This document shows positions 42,030 to 54,527 of a stretch of 64,000 nucleotides of DNA, piece after piece. The first letter of the stretch is position 1. Each line of letters begins with the position of its first letter. This stretch comes from Anthonomus grandis grandis (lineage: Eukaryota > Arthropoda > Insecta > Coleoptera > Curculionidae): NCBI RefSeq assembly GCF_022605725.1, contig NC_065546.1:37134227-37198226 (forward strand). The letters are read 5' to 3'. Made by a program: the position numbers and the translations under genes. The notes under the pieces were generated by a model. That model saw nothing but the letters and a program-made list of their open reading frames with translations, was not told where the DNA came from and searched no databases.

Positions 42030-43434
42030 TTTTTCTATAGTCCAGAACTGCCGATTTGCAAATCGACATTATACTGTTAACGCTTTCTTCATCAAGAAGA
42101 CTTAAATTTAATTCTTGATTGCCATTATTTCATTTATTTTCATTGTAAAAATTATTTAGCTTGTGATCTATTATTGTTAATTTGGTTAATACATTGAAAA
42201 AAATAATTATTTAGGGCTTCTGGATTACTAAAATTACAAGGCAAATCGGTATTCTTTGATTTAGTTAGATGTAGTTTATTAGCATTTTTCCAAAAATCAC
42301 GATTTTTTTTGTAGAAAGTGTGTTAAAATATGATATTTTTTCCCGCTGAATAGCATGTTTTGTATAGTTTCGCAATTGCCTATAATAGTTTAAATTTAAC
42401 TCAGTTTTATTTTTTTTATATTTTTGCAGTGCTTTATCTCGGAGCCTCATAAGCAATTTAATATTGTCAGTTATCCAGAGCGTAAATGGTTTATTTTTAA
42501 TAGTTTTAGTCTTAATTGGCGTATATTTGTCAACTAAACAAAATATATTTTTGTTAAAAGCCACAAGTTTATCGGTAACGGAACTTAGGTAATAGATACT
42601 ATCCCAATTAAGTCTTAAAGCGTCATGCTTAAATAAATCCGTATTAATAACACTATAACTTCTACATTTCATTTTAAAATGTCCCTCTTTACTTTTAGGA
42701 AACTCAAGACAATAGAATACTAAGTTGTGATTACTAATGGTTTGTGGCAAAGACAACGAACCAACCTTATTAATTGGGAAATGTTTATTAATAATAATGA
42801 CATCAAGTAGGGTACTTGTATTGTTAGATATATTCCATCTTGTAGGCTCGGTTATTACTTGATTTAAATCAAATGTATTTAAGAGTGCTAAAAATCTGTC
42901 AAAAAGTCTGCACCTCTTTAGTAAATTAATATTAATATCCTCCATAAAAACCACACGATCAAATAAAGGAACAATATTTGTAAATAGATCTTCAAGGGAA
43001 TCAAGAAAACTGTTAATACCTGATGAAGGCGGGCGATATATCATGGTAAACAAAATATTTTTGCTAGAAATTTGAGTTTTTATGTTTAAGAATTCGAAGT
43101 TTTGTGGCGGGTTGTGAATATGATAAGCTTCAAAATTAACATATTTTTTAGAATAAAAACCGACCCCACAGCCACGCCCTAATCGATCTTACCTGACGAA
43201 ATTATAACTCTCAATTTGATGTGCCAAGTTATCAGTATAAGCCGTCAACCAGGTCTTAGTTAATCCCAAAATGTCAAAATTATTATCAGTTATATAATTT
43301 ACAAATTCATCAAATCCAGTATTAAGGGACCGAATATTGAAATGACCACATAAAAAATTATTGGATTTTAATAATTGGTGCGTATTAAGACCAAACTGGC
43401 CATTTCTGCCATCATCATCCATTATAAAAAACAA
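42030..43434 (-). pseudogene. LINE (jockey/CR1-like) endonuclease domain
   Basis: Apart from a TAA near 43187, one minus-strand frame runs from 43434 to 42265 and covers an APE-type endonuclease: HFNIRSL, DILGLTKTWL, GCGVGFY, MIYRPP, VVFMEDININLL and ISNHNLVFYC. Functional relatives have SETWL, GDFN and SDH at the last sites, so the catalytic Glu is Lys here, the GD of GDFN is ED, and the SDH Asp is Asn. The frame then decays near the reverse-transcriptase start (LNLSLLDEESVNSIM) and the polymerase is lost. Confidence 0.82.
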
Positions 43435-43688
43435 AATTGTTCCTATTACCCTCAGTCAGCACCCCACACCAATGTTTTTCGTGCCTACGGTTTACAACCT
43501 GTTCTTCAAGTTCTTGCTTTATTGTCTGACTAGCTAGTCACTAAAAACTGGTTGCTTTTCTGATTTTTGGGAAATGAGGTTTATTGTTTCCATCCAAAAT
43601 TGTGGTATTACGAGAGACAATCAGACAATCCCAAAGCTTTATTATCATTCCTCATTGCAAGCAAAACTTATCAACTGAACTGAACTTA

Positions 43689-43820
43689 CTTTTGTAAATG
43701 GAGATACTAAAGGATGTGTTGAAGAGAAGCGAGCAGCTTAATTGCATACACACCGATTTCTCTAAAGCATTTGACAGGGTGAACTATTAAATCATGCTCA
43801 ATAAGCTTATTACATTTTTT
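43689..43820 (+). pseudogene. LINE reverse transcriptase motif A fragment
   Basis: A short plus-strand frame reads EQLNCIHTDFSKAFDRVNY, then a stop where relatives have His. DFSKAFDxVNH is the first catalytic Asp region of LINE reverse transcriptases. It is opposite in strand to the neighbouring endonuclease and therefore from a separate insertion. Confidence 0.75.
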
Positions 43821-43834
43821 TTCTAGTAGAGATT

Positions 43835-44930
43835 CTAGTCGATAACACATTTTAAAGCTAATTTTCTTACTCTGATGGAAAAATTTGCAATTCGCAAATA
43901 GCACCTCAAACTTCGATTGCGGTCCCCGGTAAACTTAACTCCGTTCGCCCGACTTGGCATTTTCAACTTTAAAAGCCAACGTGTGTTAACTTCGTGAAGT
44001 TTCACTCGATAGACCATTTAATTTTAGATATGTGTGCCGGTAGCTAATCTGTGGAATTGAATTTTAATCTAAAAAAAAAATTGCTCGAGAAGTTTGAAAT
44101 GAAATTTTAACACGCCACCGATATTAAAAGTGGAAGAAATTGCGACGGTTATCTCTCGTTTCGTCTTAAGGAAACGCTTATATCGGCATTTTTCCCATAT
44201 TTAAATTTTATTTTCTTTATTTATTTTTTGTTGTGCATTTTGTAATGCCTTGTGGCTTAAAAGGCAGGGTCAAATATAATCAGATTTTAATTAGCGGAAA
44301 TATAATTACGATTCTAAAGAGCATACGAGTAAGCTGTCATTAATGGTTACTAACTCACTGAATTACGACAAAATCACAATCAAAGGCTAATTGGAAATAT
44401 GATATGTTATTAGATTGGTGCATTTGTTCTGAAATAAATGTGTGACAAATTAACTCGAAATAATCAATTTTTGAGTTAAACTCGTACACACACATAAACT
44501 GCAATTAGTAAAATGTCCAGTTTCTGTTGTAATTTTTCATTAGTGAGGATAATTTGCCGGTATAGAAGGCATCATGGGTTAATATGTTTGAAGCATGAGG
44601 TTTAATTACAATTTTAATAAATTTCTGGTAAAAAAAGATTTAATTTCAATTGTTGTTTAGAAGTTTGTTGAAATTTCACTTTCTTAATCCGTGTGTAAAT
44701 GAATTAATATTGCCCCTTATACATATATTAAATATTTTTGTCTATTTTTTTATATAATTTTTTAAAATTATAGAGTTTTTATTTTTTCAATAATTCCCCA
44801 ACTATTTAAAATTAAAAAAGTTGAAGTAATATTTTGAAGTGATTAAATAAAACAGTTGAATATGTCAATCAATCCGTATTTATGTCAAATAATGAAAGGC
44901 ATACAAAAATTGTAGGCTAAAAACGCTTAC
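43835..44930. other. AT-rich DNA, nothing recognised
   Basis: No frame with recognisable content and no clear repeat boundary. Confidence 0.5.
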
Positions 44931-47139
44931 CTTTTGTGTCAGTGGTATTAAAAGATTTAATAAAAAAAAACTTCTCTTTATCTGAAAATTTATTCAAAGT
45001 TCTTGGCGATAAAAGATGATCCCAATACCCTAATAGCCTATTTATCTGTAAAAAAATATTTTAATGACCTGAAAAAAATAAAACGAAACAGAATAAAAAA
45101 AAACCACAAAATAATGCCTTAAAATAATAAAAAAATAATAATCTGAAACCCGGTAAAGAATTTAAATTTTTAAAAGAAATGGTGTTTTTTATATCAGTGG
45201 TAGCAACAATTTGATAAGTACCTGTAAGGAATACGAATTTAGCCCAGGTCTTTGAAAGGCATAAAAATTCCCTTAAAGAAATGGCAAATTATTTCAATTA
45301 TCTAGATATACCCAAAAAACGCCCCAACTATTTGAGAGAAATTAAAAAGAAAAAAATAGATAATAGCATGAAAAAAATAAAATTGTCCTGAAAAATTTAA
45401 ATTAGCTAAAAAATTTGTTACAAGTGCCTGGAAAAATTTGATAAAATAGCATAGAAAATACAAAAAAAAATAAAATGAAAAGAGGTGAAAACCTCCTTTT
45501 GAATATCTAAGAGAAATTTAAAAAATACCAAAAGGATCTGAAATACTGTAAACATTTTTGCTATTGAGAAAAAAAAACTCGGTTTTTGCATCAGTGGTAC
45601 CAAATAGGTAATAAACAAATTACTTTAACTACCTACGAGTCTTCAAACCTTATCACATTTGCTTGGAAGCTATAAAATGTAGAAATAGGAAATTACTACA
45701 ATTACCTGGATAGAAAGAAATTACTATAAATACCAAAAAATTGCACCAACTATCCGGAAGAAATTTAAAAGAAATTATTCAAACTGCCTGGAAAAAGTAA
45801 AAATAATTTCAATTGTCGGGAAGAAAATTAGATTTCCTTTTAACCCGGTGTTTTCGTGATCTACTTGATGAGAACAATCCGCTGGTGAAGTTAGTTCGAA
45901 TTCGAAAAAAAAAAATTCTGAAAAACGATAGGGGGGGGGTAGGCATACCCGAAAAATGAAAAAAAACTCAAACTTTGAAGGGCGATATCTCGTGTGTACA
46001 AGAAATGGCATAAAAATTAAAAAGGGCTTCGATTTAAATATCTAACATTATTTAAATGCCTCTGTGTAATAAAAATTAAGCCGAAGTGCTTAAAATTACC
46101 CTAATTATCTCCGATTGATTGGAAGTACAAAAAAAATTCTACTTGCCTAGAAAAAAAAAGAAATTAAAATAAGAGTAAAAAGTTTGATACGTGTGATAAA
46201 AAGTCTAAAAATATAAAAATTACCTAAAAAAAAGTTAAAGAAAAACTGCCCCAGGTTTAAAGATAAGCCTAATGCTCTTAAAGCAGGAAATTATCCCAAT
46301 TGCTTGAAAATTGAAAAAAAATGCCTCAACTGCCTGAAAGAAAAACTCTTAAGGTTGTTTTAGGAATTTTAAGTGACTCAATTTTTTGGGAGAAAATTTA
46401 GATAATTTTTAAGCTTATTCCAAGAATTTCAAGAATCAATTTTTTTAGAAGGTTATATAGGACTTTTAAGGTTATTCCAGGCATTCCAAGACACAGTTTT
46501 TTGGAAGATATCTAAATAGAAGAAGTAAAAACGGATTCCAATTGCAAAAAAAAAATCCAGATATAAAAATAGACCAATGCCCGGCAAACTCAACAAAGGT
46601 GAAAACCACGTATCAAATATCTAAGAAAAAATAAAAAAATACTAGAATGACCTAAAATAATTAAAAAAAAATAGTTAAAAAAATTAATTCTATAGAATAA
46701 ATATATTCTGGAAGAAGTGGGTTTTCTTTTAGTTCAGTAGTTTCAAAAAATTAATAAAAAAAATTTTTATTTACTTAATGCAATAGTGAATACGAGTAGT
46801 ATGGAAGGCACAAAACAAATCAGAAAGTTATAAATACTCTTATTGTCTAGAAACAGAAAAAAATTGCTCCAACTTCCTGGGCAACTCAATTTGATTCCAG
46901 TGGCCAGAAGGAAATAAAAAAAACTGAAACTATTCTGAAAAGATTTAAAAAAGAGCCAAAAAAAGCCAATGGCCTGATATATAAAAAAAATAAAAAACGC
47001 CTGAGATATCCTAAAGAAATAATAAATGGAAAGTGGTTTAAGCTTGATTTAAATGCTTGGCAAAAATAAGAAAAGCAGTGTTGAAAAACACGACTTAAAT
47101 TGTCTGGATGAAATAATTTCAATTAACGATGTCTGATAT
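44930..47139. repeat. Degenerate AT-rich repeat ladder, left part
   Basis: A phrase like ATCAGTGGTACCAA recurs at about 44940, 45194, 45592 and 46735. Each is followed 25-50 bases later by a variant of GAATACGA...GGCA. Another block, AGGTGAAAACC...AATATCTAAGA, occurs at 45483 and 46598. Dozens of GCCTGGAAGAAATT-like words fill the spaces. Units vary too much in length for a clean satellite. The same style resumes at 50210-50530 on the other side of a Harbinger insertion. Confidence 0.5.
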
Positions 47140-47345
47140 CGCATTTACACATTCGCATTCGTGTTTCGCCTCGCAACTCACCGATATTCGCCACCAGATT
47201 CGCACATTAGATCCCCAACGCGAAATGACCGTTTCCATATTCGCTGCGGAGTGCGAAAATTTTGTGACTTAAAAGGAGTTACAGCATGTGCCCTGCATCT
47301 GGCAAGTATCGATAGATATCTTCATATTATTCGTGAAAAACTCAA

Positions 47346-49443
47346 AAAAAAAGACGTCGTCGTGGACGATGGTGGATGATAGCCGTTCATTGCAACAGAT
47401 CTATGTAAGTGTAAATAATTTTGTTAATCTATTTAGAAATTTATTAACTGAAAATAATAGTGCAGTTTGTTTTCATTTATTCAGTTACAGCCAAAGTATT
47501 AACTACCAATTTTTTTTTTTCAGACAAAGTATGGAAAATATGTTTCTAGAAATGATGTGTGAAGATTCTGGAGAACTCTCAAACTTTTGCAGAATGTCGC
47601 CAACTGATTTTAATTATATATTGAGTAAAATTAAATCAATGATTGAAAAAAAAGAAACTAAATGGAGAATATATACCTGCCAAAGTCCGCCTAGCTATAG
47701 CTTTATGATTTTTAGCTACAGGCGATAGCTACAGAAGTCTTCATTTTTTGTTCAAGATTTTCGATAATATCCAAAATTGTCACAGGTATGTCAAGCAATA
47801 AACATCGCTTTCAAGGATGAAATTAAGGTAAACAATAATTACATATAACATAATAACCTTGACATTTTATTTAATATTAAGTCCAGTATAAAAATATGTG
47901 TAATAGTTTTTTGCTATTTTAATTTTCATCTAGTTCAGCACATATCCAGGCTGCCTTCAGAATTCCTTCATTAAAAATTGGTCTTGTATTCTGTGGAAAA
48001 GACACATTTAGGTTTTCTGTGGCTTCATGCGTTGAAGTCTCAACGGATATTGGGAATTGCTGTGATCCAGCCTGCAAGTGTGTAGCGTAAGATGGTCGGC
48101 TGGAGATATTAACTTGTAGTGGTGAACGTGATAACAAAACGTTATAGGAAGCGCTGGTAGATAGTTCATTCAGGAAAATATATAGTAGATATAATGCTAC
48201 TGCGAGGTGGTTTTTGCAAAAGCAATCCATCTATCTCATGCATCAGAAGATATTTTTCCTTGGTGGAATAATTTCTTAGTTTTTTCGCCAGTAGTTGGCC
48301 ATACAAATCGCAATCGTCTAATTCTTTTTTCCCCTCATTTTTTTGGAGCACGTTTTTGATTGCCGTAAATGTTTGCTTCATGTCATTTCTTGCGTCATCA
48401 ATTTGGGACACTAGCCGGCGTCGTTTTGCACATTGCGTAGCAGGCACAGGAAATTTCTTTGGTATGAATCTGTATTAAGTTGGCTATCTTCATCCGCTTG
48501 TCTTGACTCATCACTTTCATTATCAGTAATTCTAGGCTCCTCTGTTTCATTCTGCTGTTCCTCCTCAGGCTGACGTTGTTTCGCCTGAAATGATGAAATT
48601 AATTATTTCTGGACAGCGGAATGTATTTAATGTAATGATATTAATGTAATCAGCTCAATTAAATGTAATGTTAATAGGGATTTTTATTGTATTCTAGATG
48701 CCACAGACACCAGAAGAATGGATAGCAATAGAAGAAGGATTCAGAGAAAACTTTCCACATTGTATTGGCGCAATCGACGGTAAACACATCGTCCTACCCA
48801 ATCCAATTAGTAATGGTTCCCAATACTATAATTACAAGAATACATTCAGCATTATTCCATTAGCTTTAGTTGATAGCAATTATAATTTTATATATGCCGA
48901 TATCGGTGCTCCAGGACGAATTAGTGACGGAAGAGTATTTCAAAATAGAAAAAAATTATGAGAGAAGATTTAAATTTACCGCCGGACTGTCCACTTCCTG
49001 GAAAAACAAGAAATGTTCCTTATGCATTTCTTGGTGATGGAGCATTTGCCTCAAGTACGTTTGTAATGAAGCCCTATTCAGGGAATGACGACAGTGATTC
49101 ATGACAATGAACCTTTAAATATCGACTATCAAGTTAACGTGTCATTGTGAAAAATGTTTTCGGTGTATTGACATCAGTATTCAGGATCTTTAAAAAACCT
49201 ACAACCAAAATAGGCTACCCTAATTACAATGTCGTGCGTCATGACATCCGCAAATATCTACACGCCTCCAGGAAGCTTTGACACGATAACCAATGGCGAA
49301 ATAGTTCAGGAAGGATCTTGGAGGCAAAATGCTTCAGGGAGGTCTGCTGTAAGACCTTTGATAACTAGAGCTAGACGTTCAAGGATAAGTGCCTTACAGA
49401 TAAGAGAAGAATTCGCTGACTACTTTTATAATAATAGGTCCTA
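47346..49443 (+). pseudogene. Harbinger transposase (HARBI1-like), broken
   Basis: Exon 1 ends KRRRRGRWWMIAVHCNRS at 47404. Exon 2 (from 47524) reads SIQSMENMFLEMM, NFCRMSPTDFNYILSKI and, after a frameshift, RLAIAL and FLATGDSYRSL. Exon 3 (from 48698) holds the DDE_Tnp_4 core: PHCIGAIDGKHIVL carries the first catalytic Asp, followed by DIGAPGRISDGRVF. Then come frame changes through FLGDGAFA to the C-terminus (YTPPGSFDTITNGEIVQEG). Stops and frameshifts after 48960 disable it. Known relatives cut and paste DNA together with the partner protein. Confidence 0.85.
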
Positions 49444-49922
49444 GGTTCTCAAATTATGTATATGTACAAGGATATAGGTAGTTAAGTTGCAAATAGAAAT
49501 ATAAAACTACCGTGAACAACAATCTTGTTTTATTATTATTTTTATTACTAATATAATAAAACAAATTACTTACATCATCAGCGTTCAAGGTACTTGTAGT
49601 CTGCCCACAGTCATACACAGGCGCCAAAAATTCCGCCATTTTTTGGTAAGCAAACTATATTGGTTGATATATTTCGTCTTGTCCAGCACCCGATTTAATA
49701 GAAGCATCTTTCTTACGGCGGTGACTGCGAAACGTAGCCATTAACGAATTTTTTTTTGCCTTCAACTCATTAATAGATACATGCAAACTGGACGATATTC
49801 GAGTCCATGCATCCTACACTTTTTTCTTGTTTTTATGCAATGGATGCTTCGGATTACAAATAGCTGGTTCACCATGGTACAGTTCCACAAACTTAAACAC
49901 TTCAGCATTACTCCACTCCATT
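47930..49922 (-). pseudogene. Harbinger MADF/Myb-like partner protein, broken
   Basis: The first exon starts at 49922 (MEWSNAEVFKFVELYHGEP) and has the MADF pattern (AWTRISSSLHVSINELKAKK, TFRSHRRKK). A donor ADD-GTAAGT follows at 49573. An acceptor TTTCAG at 48588 begins an acidic exon (AKQRQPEEEQQNETEEP), which continues after a frameshift to the conserved C-terminal helix (AKKLRNYSTKEKYLLMHEI). Nonsense codons interrupt the first exon: TAG after KKKV, and TAG after QPI where relatives usually have Trp. In Harbinger systems this partner aids nuclear entry and DNA binding. Confidence 0.8.
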
Positions 49923-50171
49923 TTTACTAACTGCTACTAACTAAAAACAATAAAATGTGTTGATAATAAACGCAGTCTTTGCGAATTGTGTAAACACAAG
50001 TTCGCCTCGTAGATACGATTCCTTTGATTCGTGTCTAAAAAACCGCTTTTAACGCGATCGCTACGAACGACAAGGCAATTAACGAGGCGAATAATGAGTG
50101 AACCGACTACACATTTGCCTCGCCGCTCGCCTTGCGATTCGACTCGTCGTTCGTACGAATGTGTAAATGCG

Positions 50172-50530
50172 CTATAAGAAAACCGACTGGCGCTAAAACC
50201 TCGTCCTACGGCCTAAAGAAATTAAAAAAAAATTACTAAGAAAAAAGTAGCCAAAAATGCTCTGCCTAAAAGTGCTAGCATAGTCCACCTTAATGCCTGA
50301 AAGAAATTAAAACTGACTTAAACTACCTTAAAAAAATAGGAATAAATAAGGCATAGACTCAGATATATAACGAGAGAAATTTGTCTTGCTATCGTCATAT
50401 ACTTTATGAATAATTTCCTTTCCTTATTAGGGTGTATATTAACATGGTAATCCTTATGCCTCTAAGCACCATGAAAATACAAAAGAAATTTCCAGTTAAA
50501 ACGAAACCAAAAGAAGGAATTTAAATAATA
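50172..50530. repeat. Degenerate AT-rich repeat ladder, right part
   Basis: Resumes the GCCTGAAAGAAATTAAAA-like word pattern of 44930-47139 immediately after the Harbinger end. This supports the view that the Harbinger element inserted into the ladder. Confidence 0.45.
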
Positions 50531-51224
50531 TATCTTATACGAAAAACAACAGCGGCTGTATATAAGTACCAGACAAATGTGGGTTGAAACATACAGAAAT
50601 TTACATCTAAACGAGGTATATAATTTACAAAAAGAAAAACGAATCGGCCGTAATCCGAGGCTGAATATTTACATTAGGAACTCATGTTTCTCCAGTATTT
50701 TTTCCCTAAATTGGACGTCTTAAAAACGCCTGAATAAAATATATGGCATGATTTGACTTTTTTGGGAAACTAAAGAGGTTATTTTTTTATATTTTTATGC
50801 GTCTTATTTGAATATGTTGCCGGATTAGTAACGCTGTTTGTATGTTTACTTACCTTAAATTTACCCTAGATTCTTTGTTTAAGCTTATTAGTTTATTTGT
50901 AATAAAATATGTACATTAATACATCTTTCTAACATATTTAATGAAATATTTCGTGCTTCAATAAATTAATTAACATAGCTAATTGCGGGGCTTGGGGCAA
51001 CAAGGTATATAAGTCAAGACAATTTGTAAAAAAGAATCATTTTATTTGAAATGAGTATAGCAGACAGAAATAACTATCCAACTGTGTGATCCACTAGTGA
51101 GCTTATATGACTATCTGAATCTAAATATATCTTACGGTAAGTAGATAAAATTGTGGTTAAAAAAGTTTTATGAATTTTTTGGCTGTCCAATAACCAATCT
51201 GTATAGAAACAGAAAAATGTAAGT
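50531..51224. other. AT-rich intergenic DNA
   Basis: No gene or repeat boundary recognised. Confidence 0.5.
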
Positions 51225-51425
51225 TAGGAGAAGCTAGCAGCTACATACATATTGGAGAGACACTTGTTGCCGACTGAAAAAATTCAAATTTTGGATTGGC
51301 CTTCACCCGATTTGAACCCTATAGAAAATTTTTCGCCGCACTTGGAAAAATTAGAAAAATATCAAAAACCCAGAAGATCTGTAGCTAGTTTTGCACAAAA
51401 AATTGAATAAATAGTGGATTTTTTA
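51225..51425 (+). pseudogene. Tc1-like transposase C-terminal fragment
   Basis: The frame reads LPTEKIQILDWPSPDLNPIEN, then HLEKLEKYQKP. DWPxxSPDLNPIEN contains the third catalytic Glu of Tc1 transposases. No N-terminal domain is nearby. Confidence 0.8.
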
Positions 51426-51429
51426 TTTA

Positions 51430-52146
51430 TATTTTAAAAACGTACTTTTGCTCGCCATGGTCCGTATTTTTCAACACTATTGATAATCAGAGTAGCGTTT
51501 CTTAATACAACTAAAGAGCTTCTAAAAATTATTTTGTACGAGAGTAAGGAACTATTCTTTTTGAATGTATTTTATTAATGATAGAAAATGTAGTTATCTA
51601 TACATATGTATATGTGTATATGTATGTATTTTGGCATAAAAAAAGACACACGTCACCTTTAAAACCCAAAATTCTTAAAATTATTTTTTCTTTAAAAATA
51701 CTGATTGTGGCTTATGTACCTTGTTGGTTCGAGGGCTTCAATTATTAAATTAAATTTTGGTGAACTTGCTGGTCTTATTTAATTTAATCTTTATTTATTT
51801 TATGTTATAATAAAAATTAAATAAACATACAGATCTTAAATATCGCGAATTTTTTATATTTAAGTTAAAGGAAAAAAAATCAATATTTTTTAAAATATTT
51901 TTCGTTTTAAGTAAATTCATTTACATTGCACTGTGGTAAACGAATTAGAAAAAACATTTATAGATTATGGAATAAATAAAATTAGCAATTATTAACTATA
52001 TTAAACGAAATTACTAAATGTGTTGAATTGCTTAAGTTAGTAGACAACAAAATATTAAGAGGATACAAAGGCTTTTCAGCCAAATAAACAACATAGGAAA
52101 ATTTCCAACCTGATAGCTAGCTGTTTCTTTTAAGTACAAATCTAAG
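51430..52146. other. AT-rich intergenic DNA
   Basis: Contains a short (TATG/TATATG)-type run near 51600-51635. No gene is supported. Confidence 0.5.
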
Positions 52147-52411
52147 AAATAGCAACGCAACAAGATATAATTATCACAGATTTTCAGCCTGAGGAGTCAC
52201 ACTCGAAAAGTGTTTGTGAAGGTACTAAAGAATTTCTACAAAATGCAAAAGCGCTGTTAGATCCTCGCGATTTGGAGTTAGAAGAGGTCTCGAAAAGGCA
52301 GAGGTACTGGTCGGAATCCAAGTGCTGCTGCAGAACTGTGATGATCAGAGAAAATATACAGGGTGTCAAATGGCAAAAGTGCTACAGTATATACAGAAGC
52401 CTTAAAAAAGT
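52147..52411 (+). other. Open frame with higher GC, unknown
   Basis: An uninterrupted plus-strand frame without an ATG reads EIATQQDIIITDFQPEESHS, then FLQNAKALLDPRDLELEEV, then KRQRYWSES. It is noticeably less AT-rich than its surroundings. Its last third overlaps a mariner-type TACAGGGTGTC end at 52366. It could be an exon or a piece of another element. I do not recognise the protein. Confidence 0.25.
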
Positions 52412-52789
52412 AGTTTGAAATACATTGATGGTTGGAAGATCCTCGTTTCCCAAATACAGGGTGTTTGAAATTTTTAGCCAATTTTTCATAGTAATCTCCA
52501 TAAAATAAATAATAATAATAATCATAATAATAACAAAATGTGTACATGTTTTTGTTAAGTTTAGTGTGGGTGCATACCTAGTGTCGTATTTTTACGGTAT
52601 AACAGTTGTGACTTTTATTAGGAGATCGGATCGAAAGTCACTTTTTGCAGAACATCGAGATACCATTCCCAATGGCAAATAATGTTGCCAAGGCGATTAC
52701 ATGAACAAGAGAAAAATGAATGACGGTAATGAAACAAAATTAAGAAATGTATTAACTAATTAATTATTAATTAGTTGTCTCTAACTGTT

Positions 52790-53330
52790 TTAAAAGAAAA
52801 CTGGTAAAAACCTTAGATTGGCTGAACTTGCAGATCATCTTCTGTATAAAGAAGTGCAAGGAAATGCTTTCTTGGCACAGCGATTGTACAGGCAGCGTTT
52901 TCCAGATCGTGAATTTCTCGAACGCAAAACGTTCATTAAAATTAATCAAAGGTTACAGGAGACTGGTTTAATAATGGTAAGTTTTATTAGAACTCATAAA
53001 TGATCACCGGTAAAACTCTGTTTTTTTCCTTATCACGTTTTTGTATAATTAATGTTTTAAAATTCGATGGTTTTTCTTTACAGATTGATCGAATAGTTGA
53101 AAGGCGGTACCCGGTAAGAGATGCTATAGAGGATGAAATTATGGCACGTATGTAAATTAAGCCCAATAATAGCAGTCGTAACTTAGCTTCAGCAGTTGGT
53201 TGTGCCTAAAACAACGTGCACCAAGTATAAGAAAGCCATAATCTTCATCCATTTAAACTGCAAAAGTTGCAGCATCTTATTCCCGGAGATGCTCCTCGTC
53301 GTCTTGAGTTCTGCAAATGGTTTCTCAAAT
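52790..53330 (+). pseudogene. Mariner-like transposase, N-terminal part (with an intron)
   Basis: DUF4817-type start: ELADHLLYKEVQGNAFLAQ, YRQRFPDREFLERKTF. A GT-AG intron (donor ATG-GTAAGT at 52976, acceptor TTTACAG before 53084) joins in frame to DRIVERRYPVRDAIEDEI. Further frames read NLHPFKLQ and PRRLEFCKWFL. Two stops occur after the intron. The coding sequence ends abruptly at about 53330, where Penelope sequence begins. The matching C-terminal part is at 55170-55380. Confidence 0.75.
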
Positions 53331-53915
53331 GACTTTATTCTAATATCATTAGATGTAATATCTTTATTTACCAACATACCAACTGATTTAATTAAAAATA
53401 TAGTCCAAAATAAATGGCACGTTATCAGAGACCACTGTAACATCCCTTTAGAAGAATTTTTAAGTCTTTTAGAGTTTGTATTTGAAAATAGTTATTTCAC
53501 TTTCAATAATATATATTACAAACAAATTTATGATCTTGGAATGGGTAACTGTCTATCACCTATATGTTCTGATCTAGTTATGTCAGAATTACAGAAATAT
53601 TGCATGGGGAAAATAAAATTTAGGTAACCATTTTTAAAAGATTCGTTGACGACATTGCCACGTGTATTTCAAAAAAGCTTCCACCCTAAATTACAGTTTA
53701 CTATAGAGTGTGAAACAAATAGCAAACTTGTATTTCTAGACATTCTATTAATCAGAACAGAAGATAATACAATCATCACAGATTGGTATCACAAACCCAC
53801 TTTCTCTGAGAGATTTCTTAACTACCAATCAAATCACTCATTTAAACAAAAATTTAATATAATTAGCAACCTAAAATCCCGCGCAATAGCCTTATCTCAT
53901 TCCAGTTTTCATTAA
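53330..53915 (+). pseudogene. Penelope reverse transcriptase fragment
   Basis: Begins within motif A (ILISLDVISLFTNIPTDL carries the first catalytic Asp). It continues through EEFLSLLEFVFENSYF and GMGNCLSPICSDLVM, then, in a shifted frame, FKRFVDDIATCI with the catalytic Asp pair. After that comes KLVFLDILLIR (thumb). It lacks the N-terminal fingers. Confidence 0.85.
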
Positions 53916-54062
53916 AAAAATGTTAACAAAATCAAAGATATTTTACTTAAAAACAATTTTCCTCATAAACTATTAAACAAAATCCCTAACAACAACCCTA
54001 CACCTATTAAAGTCAAAGAAAACCAAAACCATAAATTTGCAAAAATTTCTTATGTCAAAGGT

Positions 54063-54527
54063 TTGTCTGAAAGGCTAACAGGAGTTGTTTCTGATGATGA
54101 AGTCAAAATAGCATTCAAAAATGAAAATACCATTAACAAATACTTCTCAAAATTCAAAGATAAAACACCAAATGAGTTACAAAGTGGCGTGGTTTATAAA
54201 ATACCCTGTTCTGATTGTCAAGGTCTGTATGTGGGTCAAACGGGCAGGTACTTAAAAACCAGAATTAGCGAACACAAAAGAAGCGTAAAACCAACGAACT
54301 ACGCAGCATCTGGGAAGACTGCTCTAGCAGAATACTCCTTCAATCAACAACACCAATTTGATTCTAACAGCACTCGGATCATTGGCAGAGAATCAAATTA
54401 TAAAAAAAGAATTTTACTAAAAATGGTTAATATAAAAAAGTACAAAGAAAGTATTAACAAAAAACAAGACACCGATGATCTGAGTGCAAGTTACTATAAT
54501 TTAATTAATTTATTACCAAAAAAATAA
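54063..54527 (+). pseudogene. Penelope GIY-YIG endonuclease domain
   Basis: Same frame as the preceding thumb region across the single stop at 53913. A Cys pair in YKIPCSDCQ precedes GLYVGQTGR, where the family has GIY-YIG. Arg in LKTRISEHK and Glu in IGRESNYKK supply the other catalytic residues. The length of the domain, about 110 residues, is normal. In Penelope elements it nicks the target DNA. This domain itself has no internal stop. Confidence 0.87.

Larger units (their letters stand above)
47140..50171 (+). mobile_element. PIF/Harbinger DNA transposon, degraded
   Basis: Perfect 16-bp ends CGCATTTACACATTCG (47140-47155) and the complement (50156-50171) bound a 3.03-kb unit with looser complementarity further in. 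It carries both genes expected of Harbinger: a HARBI1-type transposase on the plus strand and a MADF/Myb-like partner on the minus strand. Both are spliced and broken. Target duplication is uncertain: TAT is next to the left end, and TAT lies one base outside the right end. Confidence 0.9.
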
